DNA of 64,000 nt from Yponomeuta sedellus (GCA_934045075.1 OW203729.1:3094316-3158315), one strand, 5' to 3'; shown: positions 1-13,900, counted from the stretch's first letter. A program made the numbers and translations. Notes: generated by a model not told the origin, from the letters alone.

Positions 1-114
1 AGACCCATGTTGTAGAGATGTCTGTTCAGTGAGCAGTGGCCTGTTAAGATTGCCACAGCTTTGCGCAGATTTTCTCTTCTCAGACGCAGCAGGCTACGTG
101 AAAGACGTTTCCTG

Positions 115-312
115 TCAGAAGTTATCAATCCATAAGGCCTCTGACACGGCTTAACGACTGCCATTACATGACAGCCGGCACCAACGGCTTAACGTGCCTT
201 GCGAAGCACAGAAGCGCTCGGAAAAAATGCCACTAGCGGTAGTCACGGGACGGTCACGCATCCTGCACCTGACCGCGCCTGTTGCATAACTCAAGTGACT
301 TAACTTTGGATC
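115..312 (-). repeat. Repeat H, partial
   Basis: Lower-strand H: GACTGCCATTACATGACAGC, GTGCCTTGCGAAGCACAG, CACCTGACCGCGCCTGTTG. It faces the copy at 680-1000. Confidence 0.75.
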
Positions 313-679
313 AACTTAGTTGATTTTTTTGTCGGAATAGTCAATGTGTTATGCTAGTTCTAAGACCAATGGTTTGTTTACACTTAGTGACTGTCTCGTT
401 TGGACGGAGTAAACCTGTAGCGGGAACGCTCGACACGTTTGCGACATTTCGCCGGCTCGTTGGCGGCAATTTGTAGCAGAAACACGCCGGATGACGGAAT
501 GTTACTACACGTCGGCCGCTGCTTTAAATAATACTGTTATTATGTTGGAAATGTTGGGTTTGGGTGCCAAAGAGCTGAGGCCAGTTTTATAGAAGTACAA
601 TCCACGGTTTACTGTGACCATTTGATTTACAGTGCATAGTAAGTCGGGAAACATGTCACAAACTAGAAATAAACATTGA

Positions 680-1000
680 ACACTTGAGTTAAGCAACAAC
701 AGGCGCGGTCAGGTGCAGGATGGGTGACAGTCCCGTGACTACAGCCAGTAGCATTTTTCCGAGCGCCCCCGTGCAACGCAAGGTACGTTAAGCCGTTGGT
801 TCCGATTGTCATGTAATCGTTAAGCCATGTCAGAACCCTCATGGGAGGCTTGATAACTTCTGACATTAAGGCATGCCACTGTCTTCATCCTTCACCAACC
901 CGGACTTGGCCCTCGTGGTGGAGTATGGCCTAACCATCCTGCGATGCAGGAAGGTTCCCGCGCCAAAGCAGTGGGGGCATACAAGAGTTGTTATCGAAGA
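680..1000 (+). repeat. Repeat H, near full length
   Basis: GAGTTAAGCAACAACAGGCG through GTGGAGTATGGCCTAACCAT to GCATACAAGAGTTGTTATCG. Inverted relative to 115-312; the two bracket about 370 bp of sequence I cannot identify. Confidence 0.75.
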
Positions 1001-2384
1001 AGTCAATAAACTAGTGGTCTTCTTCTTCGAGTGGCATGTCCGTGATGACCACCATCAGTCAATAGATTCGCACCGCGTTGTTATGTTTGATTCTTAACTT
1101 CCAATTAGCAACCAACTCTATCTTACTACCATGAAAACTGTCGACCAACTGTATTTTAATATCCATAAATCCTTCTAATTCAGCTTCATATTTTCACAAA
1201 GTAGTCAGTACTGTAACTGTGTAACGTAACGGAATAAATGCACTCGTGTAGATATTGACAGTAATAGAAATATATCGCTTGAGTCAATTTAAACAATCCT
1301 AAGCAATATTACGAAGAGCAAGCGGCTTTCCAATAGATTCTTACGGTACATCAATCTAACAGAAATGAACATGACTATTCAAGACCACTCCCAAGTTATT
1401 GGCTAGATCTAGCTTCATAAATTATGCCCTAACAGGCAACCGAACAGACAGACAAACAAAACGGAGGGGCCCGTTTACTATTTATTGCCACTAGATCTCA
1501 CGTTTCGATCCCTTTCCATACTGTCCGGTCGGACCGTAGAGATCCCTTAACCCTGTAAGTCTTACAAAATGCCCATCAATTAATTTGCCAAATTCTTTTT
1601 GTCCTCGGCCAGCCGCTGCCAGCAATTTGTCTCGTTAGTCCAGCGAGCTGGTGTTCAACGCTACGTTTGTGGTGTTCACTCGAAAATCAGATCAAATAGA
1701 AGGATATTATCCAAAGTAAAGCTGAAACTTTGAATTATTGAGCGATAAAAGTAAAACTAGGTGTACGTTTTAATATCTGAATAATTTTGACGCAAATATG
1801 GACAAAAAACTCTAAACTCTTTGTACCTCGTCGGCCCTTGTTTCCTATTACCAGCCCATTGCCATTGCAGTTTCCTAAATTGATTATAACTTGATTATAT
1901 TTTATTCTTTGATTCATTGCCTAATTTCTCACGCGATCCATCAAGAAAACTCTTGAGCATAGCCCGATCCATGGTATGCTTGACTAGTCTGGAGGAATCT
2001 TAACTTTAGGCTGAGGAATAGCCGAGGTGAAAAAACTGGCGCAGTTTTGCGAAAAACTGCAGCCAAAACAATTGTAAAAGTAAGTAGTGGCCAATCCTAA
2101 TGTTCAGTATCCTAACGGTACCTAAAGGGGATCAAGAGCTCGGGACGCAGGTGCAACTGCGCCCGTTTTCTAACAGTAAAAACAGTCTTTCTTGTTCACA
2201 AATGGAAATCGGTTGCCTTGAAATTATGACTAGTTTTCACTGCTGCCCCTGAGTGGCAATAACGCATGGTCCAAGTGGGAAATTTAACTTGTTTGAAACG
2301 AAAATTACTAGGACTATAAACGAGGCTTAGTTAAAGACACGCTACTTGGACATGAACAGGTTATTATGGAATGTAATATTAGTA
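1001..2384. other. No feature seen
   Basis: AT-rich sequence with only short frames and no recognised repeat or gene. Confidence 0.5.
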
Positions 2385-2582
2385 CAGTCTGTTAGCTTTC
2401 AGAATATACCTCGGCTACTATCGGATAGAATCGGATATATTCATGTAATATCGGAACTAATGTGACACTTAATTAAATAAACCTAATAAGAAAAGTTTTA
2501 TACAGAGCAGGAAGTAGTATTTCGGCGAAAACCGAAGCCTGCTCTAGAGCCCGAGGTATATTCTTACAAAGCTAACAGACTG
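2385..2582. mobile_element. MITE with about 34-bp terminal inverted repeats and TA target duplication (Tc1/mariner-like)
   Basis: Ends CAGTCTGTTAGCTTT...GAATATACC at left and the inverse at right (2549-2582), each flanked by TA (2383-2384 and 2583-2584). 198 bp, no coding. A TA duplication with CAGT ends is typical of Tc1/mariner MITEs (family knowledge). A second, interrupted copy is at 36425-36905. Confidence 0.8.
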
Positions 2583-2584
2583 TA

Positions 2585-4582
2585 GTGTTGGCGAAAGCCC
2601 TTCTTTGTCGCGGTAATGTCGCGGCAAATCTATTGTAACATTCTGGTAGATAATTTACAGTACCTATTGTTTTAGCGTCACCTTTTTATTAATAATATTA
2701 TAGGTATTACTTCTTAGTGTGAAGGTCTTAGGATGCAGAATCTACTTTACGTCTATATCTGTTTGCATTAAATAATTGCTCTTTGGGAGACACTAATGCC
2801 TCAACTTAGAACAGCTTTACATTCCAAATATCAGCGTTCCCACTCTCTCCTGACTTAGGCCCACACCCTAGCTTGGATACCGTCTCTAAAGTTTAATTAA
2901 ATTCGTTAAATTTATTATTGCATCCACCGCCCTGGACTGGAAGGCCTGAGCTTTCTAGAGCAGCGGTTCTTAAACTTTGAGAGAGCCATGGCCCACGACA
3001 ACTTAAAAACGCGAGCGACGGAACAGTAAAAAATCTATTTTATTTTACAGAACCCCCAATATCGAAATATATTAAATCTTGCAGAGTGATTTACAAAGTG
3101 AAAAATGTAGAATACAATGATCTGACCTCCGGTATACGATGGCGCGGAAAGAAATAAAAATATGAATCTTCTACATTTCGACTTCTCTTTAAGCTTAAAT
3201 ATTTTGATAGTCCCACCACTGTCCCATAAATTTAATGCGTAGTAATATTGGTAGGGGTTGCATTACTTAATGATCAATAAAAATAATACTACGTGTAGTA
3301 GTAACAAAATACGATTAAGAAATAATTGCGACAAAATTATTCAGAAACGTTCCGTCAAAAAGTCGTCTGAAAAGAATTCTTTAGCAATAATTTGTGTTTT
3401 TTTTTGTTCTTCATATTTTTGTTTTATTTTGGTGTTATGTTTATTGGTGTTTCAAAAGTAATAATTGTTTTTTACTTTCACAATAAGGTTTTTCGAATGG
3501 TAGCGTGGTGTTCGAGTCATCTATCTCCCTCCAAAATGGTTGAGACTGATGATGGCTGACCACTGCGTTAGGCTCGTGAACGAGTGCTGTTCGTGTGTCT
3601 GGCCGCAGCACTTATGTTTTCCCCTACTATTGTGAGACATTTGGCATTTAGGGTTGTTAATGGCAATCATGAACTCTTATTAGGTTTACATATGGCAACT
3701 GATGTATTTGGTTTTAAGATGATTTGAGAAACGATGGTGAGAGTGGAGTTTCTTTTTCGCCGTCTTTTTCTCTACTGCTGTAATGGCCCGAAGGCAGCGG
3801 CTTACGTTTTACATTGACATTCAGCAAACAGAATATAAATTCTTTACGTTGAAATAAATTGATTTGAATTTGAATTAACGTTTTATAACATTCACTATAC
3901 TGTACAATCCGAAATGACCCGACTCCGGACCTTCTCTTTATATGTCCTACATGCGGTAGGGGCTGCCGCTCTCGAATTAGACTTTTCAGTCACTCAAAAA
4001 AGTGTCAAGTCCTGTGTCCTTAGGCACTGTTTGAATCGTCCGTGATGGACGCAAAGGCCTATGATGATGACTTTACAATAAAGAATATTCATATCTTATC
4101 GTATCATTCGCGCAACCCCGGTGGCTTCTCCACGGAAACCTCAGGTTCTGCGGAACCCACTTTAGGAATCGCTGGTCTAGAGCTTCAGTCGGATCGTAAA
4201 TAGCGTCAAATGATACCGTGAGGGATTCCGCCCTTCCATCCACTCAGCTGAATGTCAGATCGTACGAAAGTTTACCTGTGAACAAAGAAAATATTGTTAG
4301 AATTGAGGGAAGTGAGTTTGTTTATTATCTTGTAACAAAGGTGTAACCACTAACGCTTGTTTACAGAGCTGCTTTTAGTTCCTATGTGAGTGGGGCTCTA
4401 CAAGGAATAATTAAAACAACAAATACAGTTTGTTAGGTATCTATGTATTTTCTAATCATCAATTACGCACGCTGAACCATTGATTACCTGGCAGACCACT
4501 GGTAGCGGCTTGGTAAGATTTTTTTTCGTTCATAATGACTCTTTTTGAGGGAATAGAAGGGCGTAGCCCTGCAGAGGGATGT
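2585..4582. other. Mostly unassigned
   Basis: Apart from the LINE 3' end at 3640-3878 and a short LINE-A-like tail at 4070-4105 (CAATAAAGAATATTCATATC), nothing is recognised. Confidence 0.45.
3640..3878 (+). mobile_element. LINE 3' UTR with (GATTT)n tail
   Basis: Shares ATGGCCCGAAGGCA, TTACATTG and GAAATAAATTTGATTTG-type ends with 17325-17525. The terminal pentanucleotide repeats identify it as a LINE 3' end. No coding part remains. Confidence 0.6.
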
Positions 4583-4866
4583 ATATTATATTATTTTATA
4601 TTATATTATATTATATTATAGTATATTATATTATATTATATTATATTATATTATATTATATTATATTATATTATATTATATTATATTATATTATATTATA
4701 TTATATTATATTATATTATATTATATTATATTATATTATATTATATTATATTATATTATATTATATTATATTATATTATATTATATTATATTATATTATA
4801 TTATATTATATTATATTATATTATATTATATTATATTATATTATATTATATTATATTATATTATAT
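4583..4866. repeat. (TTATA)n pentanucleotide microsatellite
   Basis: About 57 copies of a 5-bp unit, with a couple of variants near the left edge. The open reading frame across it is a repeat artefact. Confidence 0.97.
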
Positions 4867-5185
4867 AACTAAACAATTTTAAAATTTTGCTTTATTCAGC
4901 AGTTAAACTATCTATACTTAGTGAAGGTTGTAAGGGATTATGATGCGTGTTTTAGTTTTGTTTACTTTGCTATCAAAAGTTTTAAGAAAACCAAGAAGAC
5001 TACAACCCAGTAACAGTGTACATAGCACTAAACTTAGTCTCAAGCAACAACAAAAACGTTTCCTTTGAACTTGGTGCGGTCAAAAATCCCATTATTACAT
5101 TACTTTTTTGACGTCAAATTGAATAAGATTTATGGTCAAGGGCGCATGCGCGGTGACTCCATGAATAATCGGTAATTGCGGCGCC

Positions 5186-5508
5186 ACTTCTTGATGCTTT
5201 CGGACACAAAAAACTCACTCGTAAAGTTTATGAAGGTTTTTATTTCGATTTGTGTTCAAACGTAAGTTAACTCCAAGCAAACTCAAATAAGGGCTGGACC
5301 ACAATAACAAAATAGTAACTAATTTAGAAAAGTTTAGAGCTAAATACTGATAGACTCGCTGAAAGGCACAGGACTTCTTCCGGAGAGAGTATAGAATAGA
5401 GGCTTGTGGCTGAATATATTAATTTACACTTCTTGATGATTTCGGACACAAAACAAACTCTCGCATGAAGTTTATGAAGGTTGTTTTTTTAATTTGTGTT
5501 CGAAAAAA
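5186..5508. repeat. Local direct repeat, about 80 bp, offset 242 bp
   Basis: ACTTCTTGATGCTTTCGGAC...AAGTTTATGAAGGTT at 5186-5263 recurs, diverged, at 5428-5508. Confidence 0.65.
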
Positions 5509-5700
5509 AGGGAAGCAAACACTGCTCTTACACAAGCCTACATTGATGAAGTGATAACGTATTCTCAGCTAACGGCTGTTTCAAAATATTTGCAGTAAAA
5601 CGCCCCAAAAAAGGTAGTAACCCGATACGGCATAAATCAGACGGCTGTGTTATTAAACACTTGTCGACGTGTTCACGTGATGATTTATCTTGATGACTTA

Positions 5701-5773
5701 CCTGGGACCCAATTCTCACTTCATTGGCAAATAATTCGTATACGACTCTTCGAGGCAGACTTGAATTCAACAT
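5701..5773 (-). other. Possible short exon with a consensus splice donor
   Basis: The minus strand has ATGTTGAATTCAAGTCTGCC at 5773 and stays open as LPRRVVYELFANEVRIGSQ until CAG/GTAAGT, with the intron starting at 5700. The donor matches the insect consensus exactly. No family recognised, no acceptor partner found, and chance matches are common in 64 kb. Treat as a candidate only. Confidence 0.2.
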
Positions 5774-6324
5774 AAAAAGTCGAGCGACAGCTAAATCTGC
5801 ATTCTGAACGCCATGCTACATTGAATTCGAATGAGAAAATAAATGTCTAATGACTCTGTCGAGCTATCCATTGTATTGTATTGTATCGTTCGTCGTGGGT
5901 CTCGATGCGACTTTCCGTGTGTCACTGTCACCAGGCCCTTGCTGAAAATCAGTGCTGTGGGCAAAAAACCTGCACCAAGTACTGAGCCTGAGGCCGTTTT
6001 ACCGCCGCATGGGCATGGCCCGTATCCGCTTGCTGTGTTTTGTCGTATTTGTTTGTTTTTATTACTTTTTTGATATTTTGTCTCTATTCTACGATTTGTA
6101 TATGTCTGTGTGGCGATAAATAAATGTATTTCTTCTTCTTCTTCCTATCTTATTTTTATGCACCAAAGTTCTAAGCCTTCCAATATTTTGCGTGTACGCT
6201 GTCAACTCGCATGGGCGAGAATCTGCTCCCTGAAACTCAATGCCTGGGTTATCAACCTTTTGATTTAGATGTTTTTATTTCTTAAGATGGGCAAGGGTAG
6301 TCTTTCTAATTTCCTTCACCATCT

Positions 6325-6458
6325 TTCCATAGCAAGGTTGTCTGGAATAAATTGCTTTTAGCAATAAGGCCGCCAATCGTTCTATGTACATTTGTAATTA
6401 TTTTGTATTGGTTGTTTTTTCCAGTGTACAATAAAGAATATTCTTATCTTATCTTAAG
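6325..6458 (+). mobile_element. LINE-A-related 3' end with (TCTTA)n tail
   Basis: Contains the LINE-A block TTGCTTTTAGCAATAAGGCC and ends CAATAAAGAATATTCTTATC followed by TTATCTT. The tail is pentanucleotide here, whereas the full copies carry TCTA, so it is a sister subfamily. Confidence 0.7.
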
Positions 6459-6744
6459 GCCGAATTCAATTCAATTCAAAAATTCTTTACACAAAAAAGG
6501 GGGTTTGTACAAAGGCGAGGTTAATACTAATAAGTATTTTCTTCTAGCTAACCTTGGGTTATGTGGATAATGGAAGATAATGGATATAAATTGAATTGTA
6601 TATCATGGAATTTAAAATGTCTATGTTCATACTTTCATTTGCGGAGAGATGTTAGGGGCAAGACAGTGAGAAGTGGCGAATGGACTGACCTTATAGTGGT
6701 GACAAAAGCCTCACACCCTTGCCAAAAGTCTTACATTCGATAGC

Positions 6745-6915
6745 GGCTTAAATTTATCTTGGCAAAGGCGTTGTTTGATGAAATTACGTACATTGCTAAA
6801 GCAGTGAACGTTGATGAAGCGAAGGTGATCTGTCAGGATCGTGGCAAGTGGCAGTCCCTGGTATCTGCCTACCCCTCTGGGATACAGGCGCGAGGTTATG
6901 TACGTATGTATGCTA
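6745..6915 (+). mobile_element. LINE-type ORF 3' terminus (NVDEAK...SAYPSG)
   Basis: The plus strand encodes NVDEAKVICQDRGKWQSLVS, then AYPSGIQA. The same block occurs at 16033-16125 and 52940-53035, each time leading into GGTTATGT. I read it as the C-terminus of one LINE-type family. Clade not identified. Confidence 0.6.
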
Positions 6916-7600
6916 AAGTAGTAGAAAGCCATGCGATAACTGTTACGGGAAAAATAGTGAGCAAACCCGAGTATCATACGGTGAGGTTAACATTCGGCGA
7001 GCCTGAAATCGCCAACCTATACGGTGGGCACTTGTGGAGATTAAACCCACACTTTCTCTCCCAGAGAAGGCCGTTATTTTAAATCTACGTTAATGTTTAA
7101 TGTAATGTAAACCAGGTCCTAAATTCTGCTAATGCATTGTATTACAATGACCACTGCATGAACATGGCGATTTTATTTCGTTGCTGCATGAAGTCTAGGC
7201 GCGCACACATATCAAACCTTTTAGGCGTTAATGGCATTAAATAAACACGTCACGTGGCCCGACCATGTATCTATCATAGTACTATAATGCACGAACAGAA
7301 TCGAGGCTCAGGACTTCTCAAGGCAGTAATTCCACCCACTTCCAATAAATAATTCTCGCCATATTTCAGCGCCGCTTGCGTCACCAGGAGTGACCCGCGA
7401 TGCGCCTGCGCATCTGCGAGCGAAATGCCAGGTCAGTGGCGTGCCTTCCGCCCTACGCCGGGACTGTGTGAAAGTGCCCTTATAGACTAGCCCGCGGCCC
7501 CGATTATGCCGTTCGCAAAAAGTTTATTATTGCAAATAACAGAAAACTGAAGGGACCGAGTCTCTAAAATGCATAGTTATTCAGAGTCACATTAGAAAGG
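6916..7600. other. Unassigned, CpG-rich patch
   Basis: 7370-7510 is richer in CG than its surroundings (GATGCGCCTGCGCATCTGCG). No gene start recognised. Confidence 0.4.
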
Positions 7601-7790
7601 TAATACCTGGTTAAAACTGTTTTTATACGGATTTATGCTCGTTTATTACACTTTTCCGGATTGTCTCGGATGACATCCGAGACCACGGCACCTGAAAAAG
7701 TGCCGAAACGTCGGAAAATTTTAAAAATGTAATAAACGAGTTTTAATAATTATGTCTAGTGCTCGTGTTAACCTTAGAAATACTATAATA
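7600..7790 (+). repeat. Penelope-like terminal repeat, type a
   Basis: GTCTCGGATGACATCCGAGA, CCACGGCACCTG, GTGCCGAAACGTCGG, then TAATAAACGAGTTTTAAT and GTCTAGTGCTCGTGTTAACC. Longer on the left than the 30.5-kb copy. Confidence 0.5.
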
Positions 7791-7852
7791 CCTAGTTGTT
7801 TCATTGTTACTATTACGTAGTCTTACGAGTTATACCATCAGAATGCGATTCG

Positions 7853-7985
7853 ATATCAACCCTTGTATATCCCCAATGCAGGGGCACGGGTGTCTTCCTG
7901 CATCGCAGGAAGCTTGGTGGAGGATTGTAAGACAGTGGTGGGTCTTAATGTCAGAAGTTATCAAGCCGCCCTCTGATGGTATAAC
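7853..7985 (-). repeat. Repeat H, internally deleted
   Basis: ATCAACCCTTGTATATCCCC then CATCGCAGGAAGCTTGGTGG: the GGTTAGGCCATACTCC block is missing compared with 50083-50315. Confidence 0.7.
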
Positions 7986-7989
7986 TTGT

Positions 7990-10900
7990 GCAACTTAAGG
8001 CGCTACTCGGTGCTAACAAGCGCCACCTACTTTGGCGACGATACATGACGCCCTGTCCTTATTTATCTCACACATCGCGAGTGCGAGGATTTTTGTCCAA
8101 GTTATCTGCCGAACATCATAATAGTCCTGGGCAGAGTTTCATTACACTACACTTACAATTTGATTTAATGAATGAATGAACGACTAAATGAATGATTGAA
8201 TGAATTGTAGCCACAAACAAATATGCTTACATAAACATAATTCTAAAATAAAGTGTGCGTGCGATAATAAATTATTAGTTTATTACAATTCGAGGTACAT
8301 TGCGTAGCAGTCTTCGTGTTAATCCGTAGCTTAATCGAGTTGCCATTTACATCGAATTTGCCATAGTTAACCATGAATCGTTCTACAAAACAGGCCCCAA
8401 GTGGCTCAGAAAGAATGTTCACGTGACCAATAGGATCCACTGTCGTGTCATCGGGAAAATGTCGACAATATTTGATAGCACGTGAGGCGAAAGCGTTTAG
8501 AAATCATCGGCATGTGACGATTGAGTGACAGACAGACTCTTACCTAATACAAAATATACAGGGTGGTCCAGAAATCATGGCCGACAAGTATGAGAAGTTC
8601 AAGTGTAAACACAAGAAGTATAAATAAAATGGTGGGCTGATTTTGCCAAATAGGTGTTAAAATGAAGGTATGGATGTCACAATTATTTAGGGGATATGCG
8701 ACGTTGCAAAACGAACAACAAAATGGCGGAAGTCAGCTTTCATATTGTATGTAATAATCTACTAAAAAACTTCACGTTGAGAAATGTCAATGTGCGTCGA
8801 CTAAACTATCTGGATTCTTAAATTAGACACGACCCAAGTTCTCCAATCAATTACTTACGTGTCAGAAGGCATTCACTTTATCTCCCATCAAGAGAGAGAT
8901 GGAAACACAATGACAAATGACATTTTTACACACAGACATGTTCGCCAAATTACAACTGACAAAAATACTAACAATGGACACCTACGGTTTCATATATTCT
9001 AGTACTGATGCAAAGCTCAGTGAATGAGGGAACAAAATAAAGACAGAAAAAAGAAAGATATATCAGTAAAGATGCAAGTGCGAAAGAGACGGGTGAAATT
9101 CAAATTAAATATATCGAAATCGATCTCGATTTGTCGGCCGCTGACAAGTGATCATTCATACAACAATGGCGGCTGAGGCATGCGCGTGCGCCGATCTTAC
9201 AGTGAGTTTGCGCCTAGGCCTGTTAAAATAATGGTTTCAACGAGGCATTGGATTGGACAATAACATGTTTTATTTCAGAATACACGTTACCAGCGCCTTG
9301 ATTATGTAACTTATCATGTATACATCTGTCTGCAAAAGCGAAATATCTAGTTGACTTTGTCGTATAAATATCACTGTCATGTATCTGATATCCACAACGT
9401 GTGATACATATCTATACGGCAGAGCTAACTTTTTTGTCGCATTTTTTGAGACCTTGAAATGTCCGAAAACATATTTTTAAGGATTTTATTTATTTATTTA
9501 TCAGATACACAAAACAGTGTTACGGACATGAAAACGCTCAAATCTATCCATAATGATTACACTTCTAAAAAAATAAAGTTACTATTATTATAGTCACAAT
9601 GTTATTTAAAAGTAATCTTGAGTTTTTCTACGTTTTCTGTGGTACAAAAGCAATGCATTCCAATCAAAGATTGACGAAAGCTCCCCATTCCTGAAACTTC
9701 TGGTTACGTAGTTAGTTGGTCATTCACAACAGTTTTGTTCAATTCAATAAAACAGCAGGAAAATATAGTTGTAAAACTGGATGGATATTGTCATCCGGAT
9801 TAAACTACCGCACAGATTACGAACATAAAGGTAAGGCGATCTGTTGACAATGCGCGTGCGCATAAGCGGCTAGGCCAAGTAGGCCAGCCCAACCCGCGGA
9901 GGGCAACAATGACACTTTCACTGCATTTCACCGGCCCTGGCCCAACCCTAGAGGAGGCGCGTTTACACTGAGCGATTATCTTATGAGATTAGCATAACAA
10001 TAACAAAAACTTACGCCTGTATGTCGATGGGGTAGGCAGATATCGCATAGGGGTGCAAAAGATGACACTACATGCATCAGTCTCATAAAAAAATTATCTT
10101 GGCATCAGTCTAAGTTAAAATAAATATAGATAATAATGAGAGGTGTTCACAAACATAATTTTAAAAAATTTCTGTAATACTAACAGTATGGCCTTTTTCT
10201 GAAATAAAAATATTGAATTGAATTTATCTTGTTATCGGGTAGCGGCCTCTCGCTTTACACGGTGAAATAAAGCAAGATGGCCCTAGGGGATAATGAGCTA
10301 AAACTTTTATCGTGACGTTGTGCTTCCCTTAGTAGGGTCAGCCATGCCACGATCCTGACAAGTCTCATTCACTTCATTAACATTCGATAGTCGTTGCATT
10401 AACGCACACCCTTTCCGGGTAAGTTTTATCTTGCCCTTTGCTAATTATTCCCTTATACTTGGAGGAAGTATGTCCACCTGGGAGGTCCCTTAGTAAGAAA
10501 ATTTTCCAGCAAACTAGAGAAAAGGAGAAGCATAAAAAAATGGGTCTATATAAGATGTGCACAAAATAAACTACAGTATAAAATGCCTAAATAACGACGA
10601 GCGGCTTAATGCATTGATAATAGCATACAAAAAATTAATAGAATACAATGATATAACTGTCTACATTTTGCTAACAACAAAACGCGTGTCTACATTGGTA
10701 ATCTAAACCATAACTAACAACGAACATTGTAACCAAAACTGGAAAGAGACTTATCAATATGCTATGATAGATTAATTCAATAAAAAAGTATGGAAGTTCG
10801 GTCGACACGAGTATAAGCTTGTTCGGTCTAAACGCGCCATATCGCAATGCAATGTCTACTACTCATTAGTGGCATAAATCCAGCATCCTAGTAGCTTTCA

Positions 10901-13900
10901 CTCTGAGAAGTTATTTAAAGGGAGAGTATAAAGAGCTAGATTGCTTGTAAAACTGATCGATGGAATGTTACGAGTAAGAGCTATCGAAGTATGCTATCTA
11001 GCGATGGGTTGAGATTGGTTTTATCGTTTTTGTATTTGCTTCATTATCTACTTTGATTTGCGTCATTTAAATATATTCATTAATCACTAAATAAAATCGC
11101 CATCCTGTTTAAGTTATTAAGGGGAACGAGAAGGGAAGCAAATTCAATCGTATAAAAAATCCAGATAAATGTGAATCTTCGATCGTCGAGCTCATAAACT
11201 GATTCTCGGGGCATTTATGTTAGATCGTCCCTAACTTTATAGAAAAATCAAAATGTTGAAAAAGTTTGGAGGTACATCATACGACCCACGAAGGGCAAAC
11301 ACCTAAACACCTAGCAGTCGATGCCTGAGTCAACAACTCGTGCAATCATCTGCGTGCAATTCTGCACATACCTCCATTCTGAGTAGAGGTATGTGTTTAA
11401 TACAATCATCAGCCGTCAAAAGATTTAGCGGACCTCTGAAGATCCATCTCTAGTACCCAATCAAACCGTGACGCAATAAGCGCACGCGCAGACGCGTCGT
11501 CCGCGATCGATTTTGGCGCGACTCCGCGGGTCGACGACCACCGGTGAAAGTGGCCGCGGGCGCCAAGCTGGCTGCGCCGGCGCATCCCTGCCTAGAGGGG
11601 GGGGATTAAGGGGGAAATGCGGAGATTGCCTTTAAGTACGCAATCTCCTCGCGTCAAAAGTGCAGGTGTTAAGTCAGGGCAACCAATACGACACCAATAT
11701 GACCACTATTGGTCACAAAAATGTGAGGGAGTTTACAATTTCTTTTCAAGTTAATTATTGATTAATTATCACACGAGTAGAATTGAACAGCTTTTAAGCC
11801 TTCACAGTTTGACGTTTGGATCGCTTTTGTATTAAAGGCATGGAGTCGATTTTAAATTTATTATATTACGTTCCGTAAACTTTCCTGTCCACTGCACCAG
11901 CTTTCAGTAACTTTCTTAGTGATGCAATACTGATGAAACCCACGAGACCACGAAACCTGAAAGTTTAATGATTGCAGTTTTTAATTCATACCAATTTTTT
12001 CTTTTCTTACCTCTTGGTGTATATAAAACTGAGATGGAATGTTCTGAGTTGAAGTCACCGTTTGTTGCATACTGACTAAGACTACGAATTGCATAAATTC
12101 AACCAATGTATTACAGAATTAAGATTTATTAGGATACTACATCAATCAGTCGTGTCGACTCTGCAGTTGAGTCTGATTGTTTGCTAAGATTGCGACGCCC
12201 CTGACACAAATTCGAGGAGGAGTCGACGATCCTGCGGCAGACTAGAGAGCCTAGACGGTGCACTTAATGTAGATGACAACAAACACCATATTTAATTTAA
12301 ATGTTTCATTGATATTATTATATAAGGTATGTAGTTAATATACACCAGGAAAAGCAACTGTCCTAAAATGGGTCCTGTGGAAACCCTTTTCTTTGCTGAT
12401 TCAAATTCAGATCAGTTTTTTGAGTTTTTATCCCAAGTACAAACATACCAAATTTTAATCTCTCTCTCTCATTCTCGTTTCCTAGTGTATATTATGATCA
12501 AACAAGTTTAAGAGACACTGTACTTGATAGAACTTTATTAGCCGGAATTGACTTCTGTTTTCTCACGACCCTTTTGCTATTCAGTCGGATTTACATTTAA
12601 TTGCATTAAGTTACCCTTTTAGGGTCAACAGCTACAATTGTTCCTTTTAGCGTTGTATAAAGACGTCTTTTAAGATAATGTCAAAATAGCTGTATTAAAA
12701 ATAATTGAATTGGTTTTTTAAAATGTATGTATTCTTAGCTTTCGAATCTCGATCTACTATAATGGCGGCTATGTTGTTATAAGTTTATTCTGTGTTATAG
12801 GAAATGACATAGTGCGGAAATGACTAAACGTATTGCAAAATGGTAAGTTATTTACTCATGAATTAATTATTCAATACATATATTAAAATTACATAACAGT
12901 AAACGGAAATAATATATGTAAAGCTACGTAATTAATTTAATTTCCGCGTATAATTAGTGCAAAATAATTTAAATTCAAGACAATCACTGAGCTAGATAGC
13001 CTTTCTCTTGCGTCGCGCTTTCTTGTATGCAATTACTAAAGTAATTAACAGTAAAGCACCCAAACTAGGCTAACTTTGTATGTTTTTAAACAGAACCAAA
13101 TAAGAACACTGAAAACGAAATCATTAGAAACACAACTTCAAAATATTTGGGTACGCTATGTTACCCGGAATGACAAAAGGAGCCTAACAAAAAACATACT
13201 ATTTTGTTTCGGGACTTGTGTAAAAACGCAGCCAAAATTCAGGCTTCCATGAAATTTGAACTCAAAAATTCAATGCTATTGAAAAAGTTGACGAACCCAC
13301 TTCAAATTGAGGATGCATATTTTTCAGTTCTTTCATATACAAATATAAGTCAAGACCGAACGTCAATAGTCAAAAATGCCGATCTCGATATTGTTAGAAG
13401 TGATTCAGCTTCCAAATTATTTGCATTGGTATTCGCTTACACCCAAATGATAAATCATCTTCTTCATTGTTATTATGATCACTTCTTATTTGTCGAAGAC
13501 TTATTGCTTCCATGCATTATATTTCATTCAAGTAACTATATTATGAAGTGTCTCAGCACGATATATCTCTTAAGTTTTTATCCACTTCCTCGCTTATTAC
13601 CATTTAGCGGATTTTCATCTCTTTTTCGTGGGCGATAAGATAGCTTTTGCAGTTGTTATCGGCGATTTCTTTGTTAAATTTTATGCTGGCGTTCACCTTT
13701 AATTTTTTTCGGCTTTGATTGTCTTCCGTTGACACGGACCTCCACGCTTAATTTTCCTTGCAAATGAGCGGCAATACTGGACCTTCATTTTTGCATTTCC
13801 AAAAAAAACCTATCAACTACATAGTAATAAAGTAATAAGTTATTGGACCCTTATTTTAAAAAGCTCGTAAGTTCGATAAAATTCGTTTCGGTAAACAAAG

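Larger units (their letters stand above)
4867..6324. other. Mostly unassigned; one LINE-like tail
   Basis: Holds the direct repeat (5186-5508), the candidate exon (5701-5773) and a probable plus-strand LINE 3' end at 6030-6146 (GATAAATAAATGTATTTC then CTTCTTCTTC). A palindromic GCGCATGCGC lies near 5151. Confidence 0.45.

Noticed and set aside
4579..4872. 97-codon open frame
   Set aside because: It is only the translation of the (TTATA)n array.
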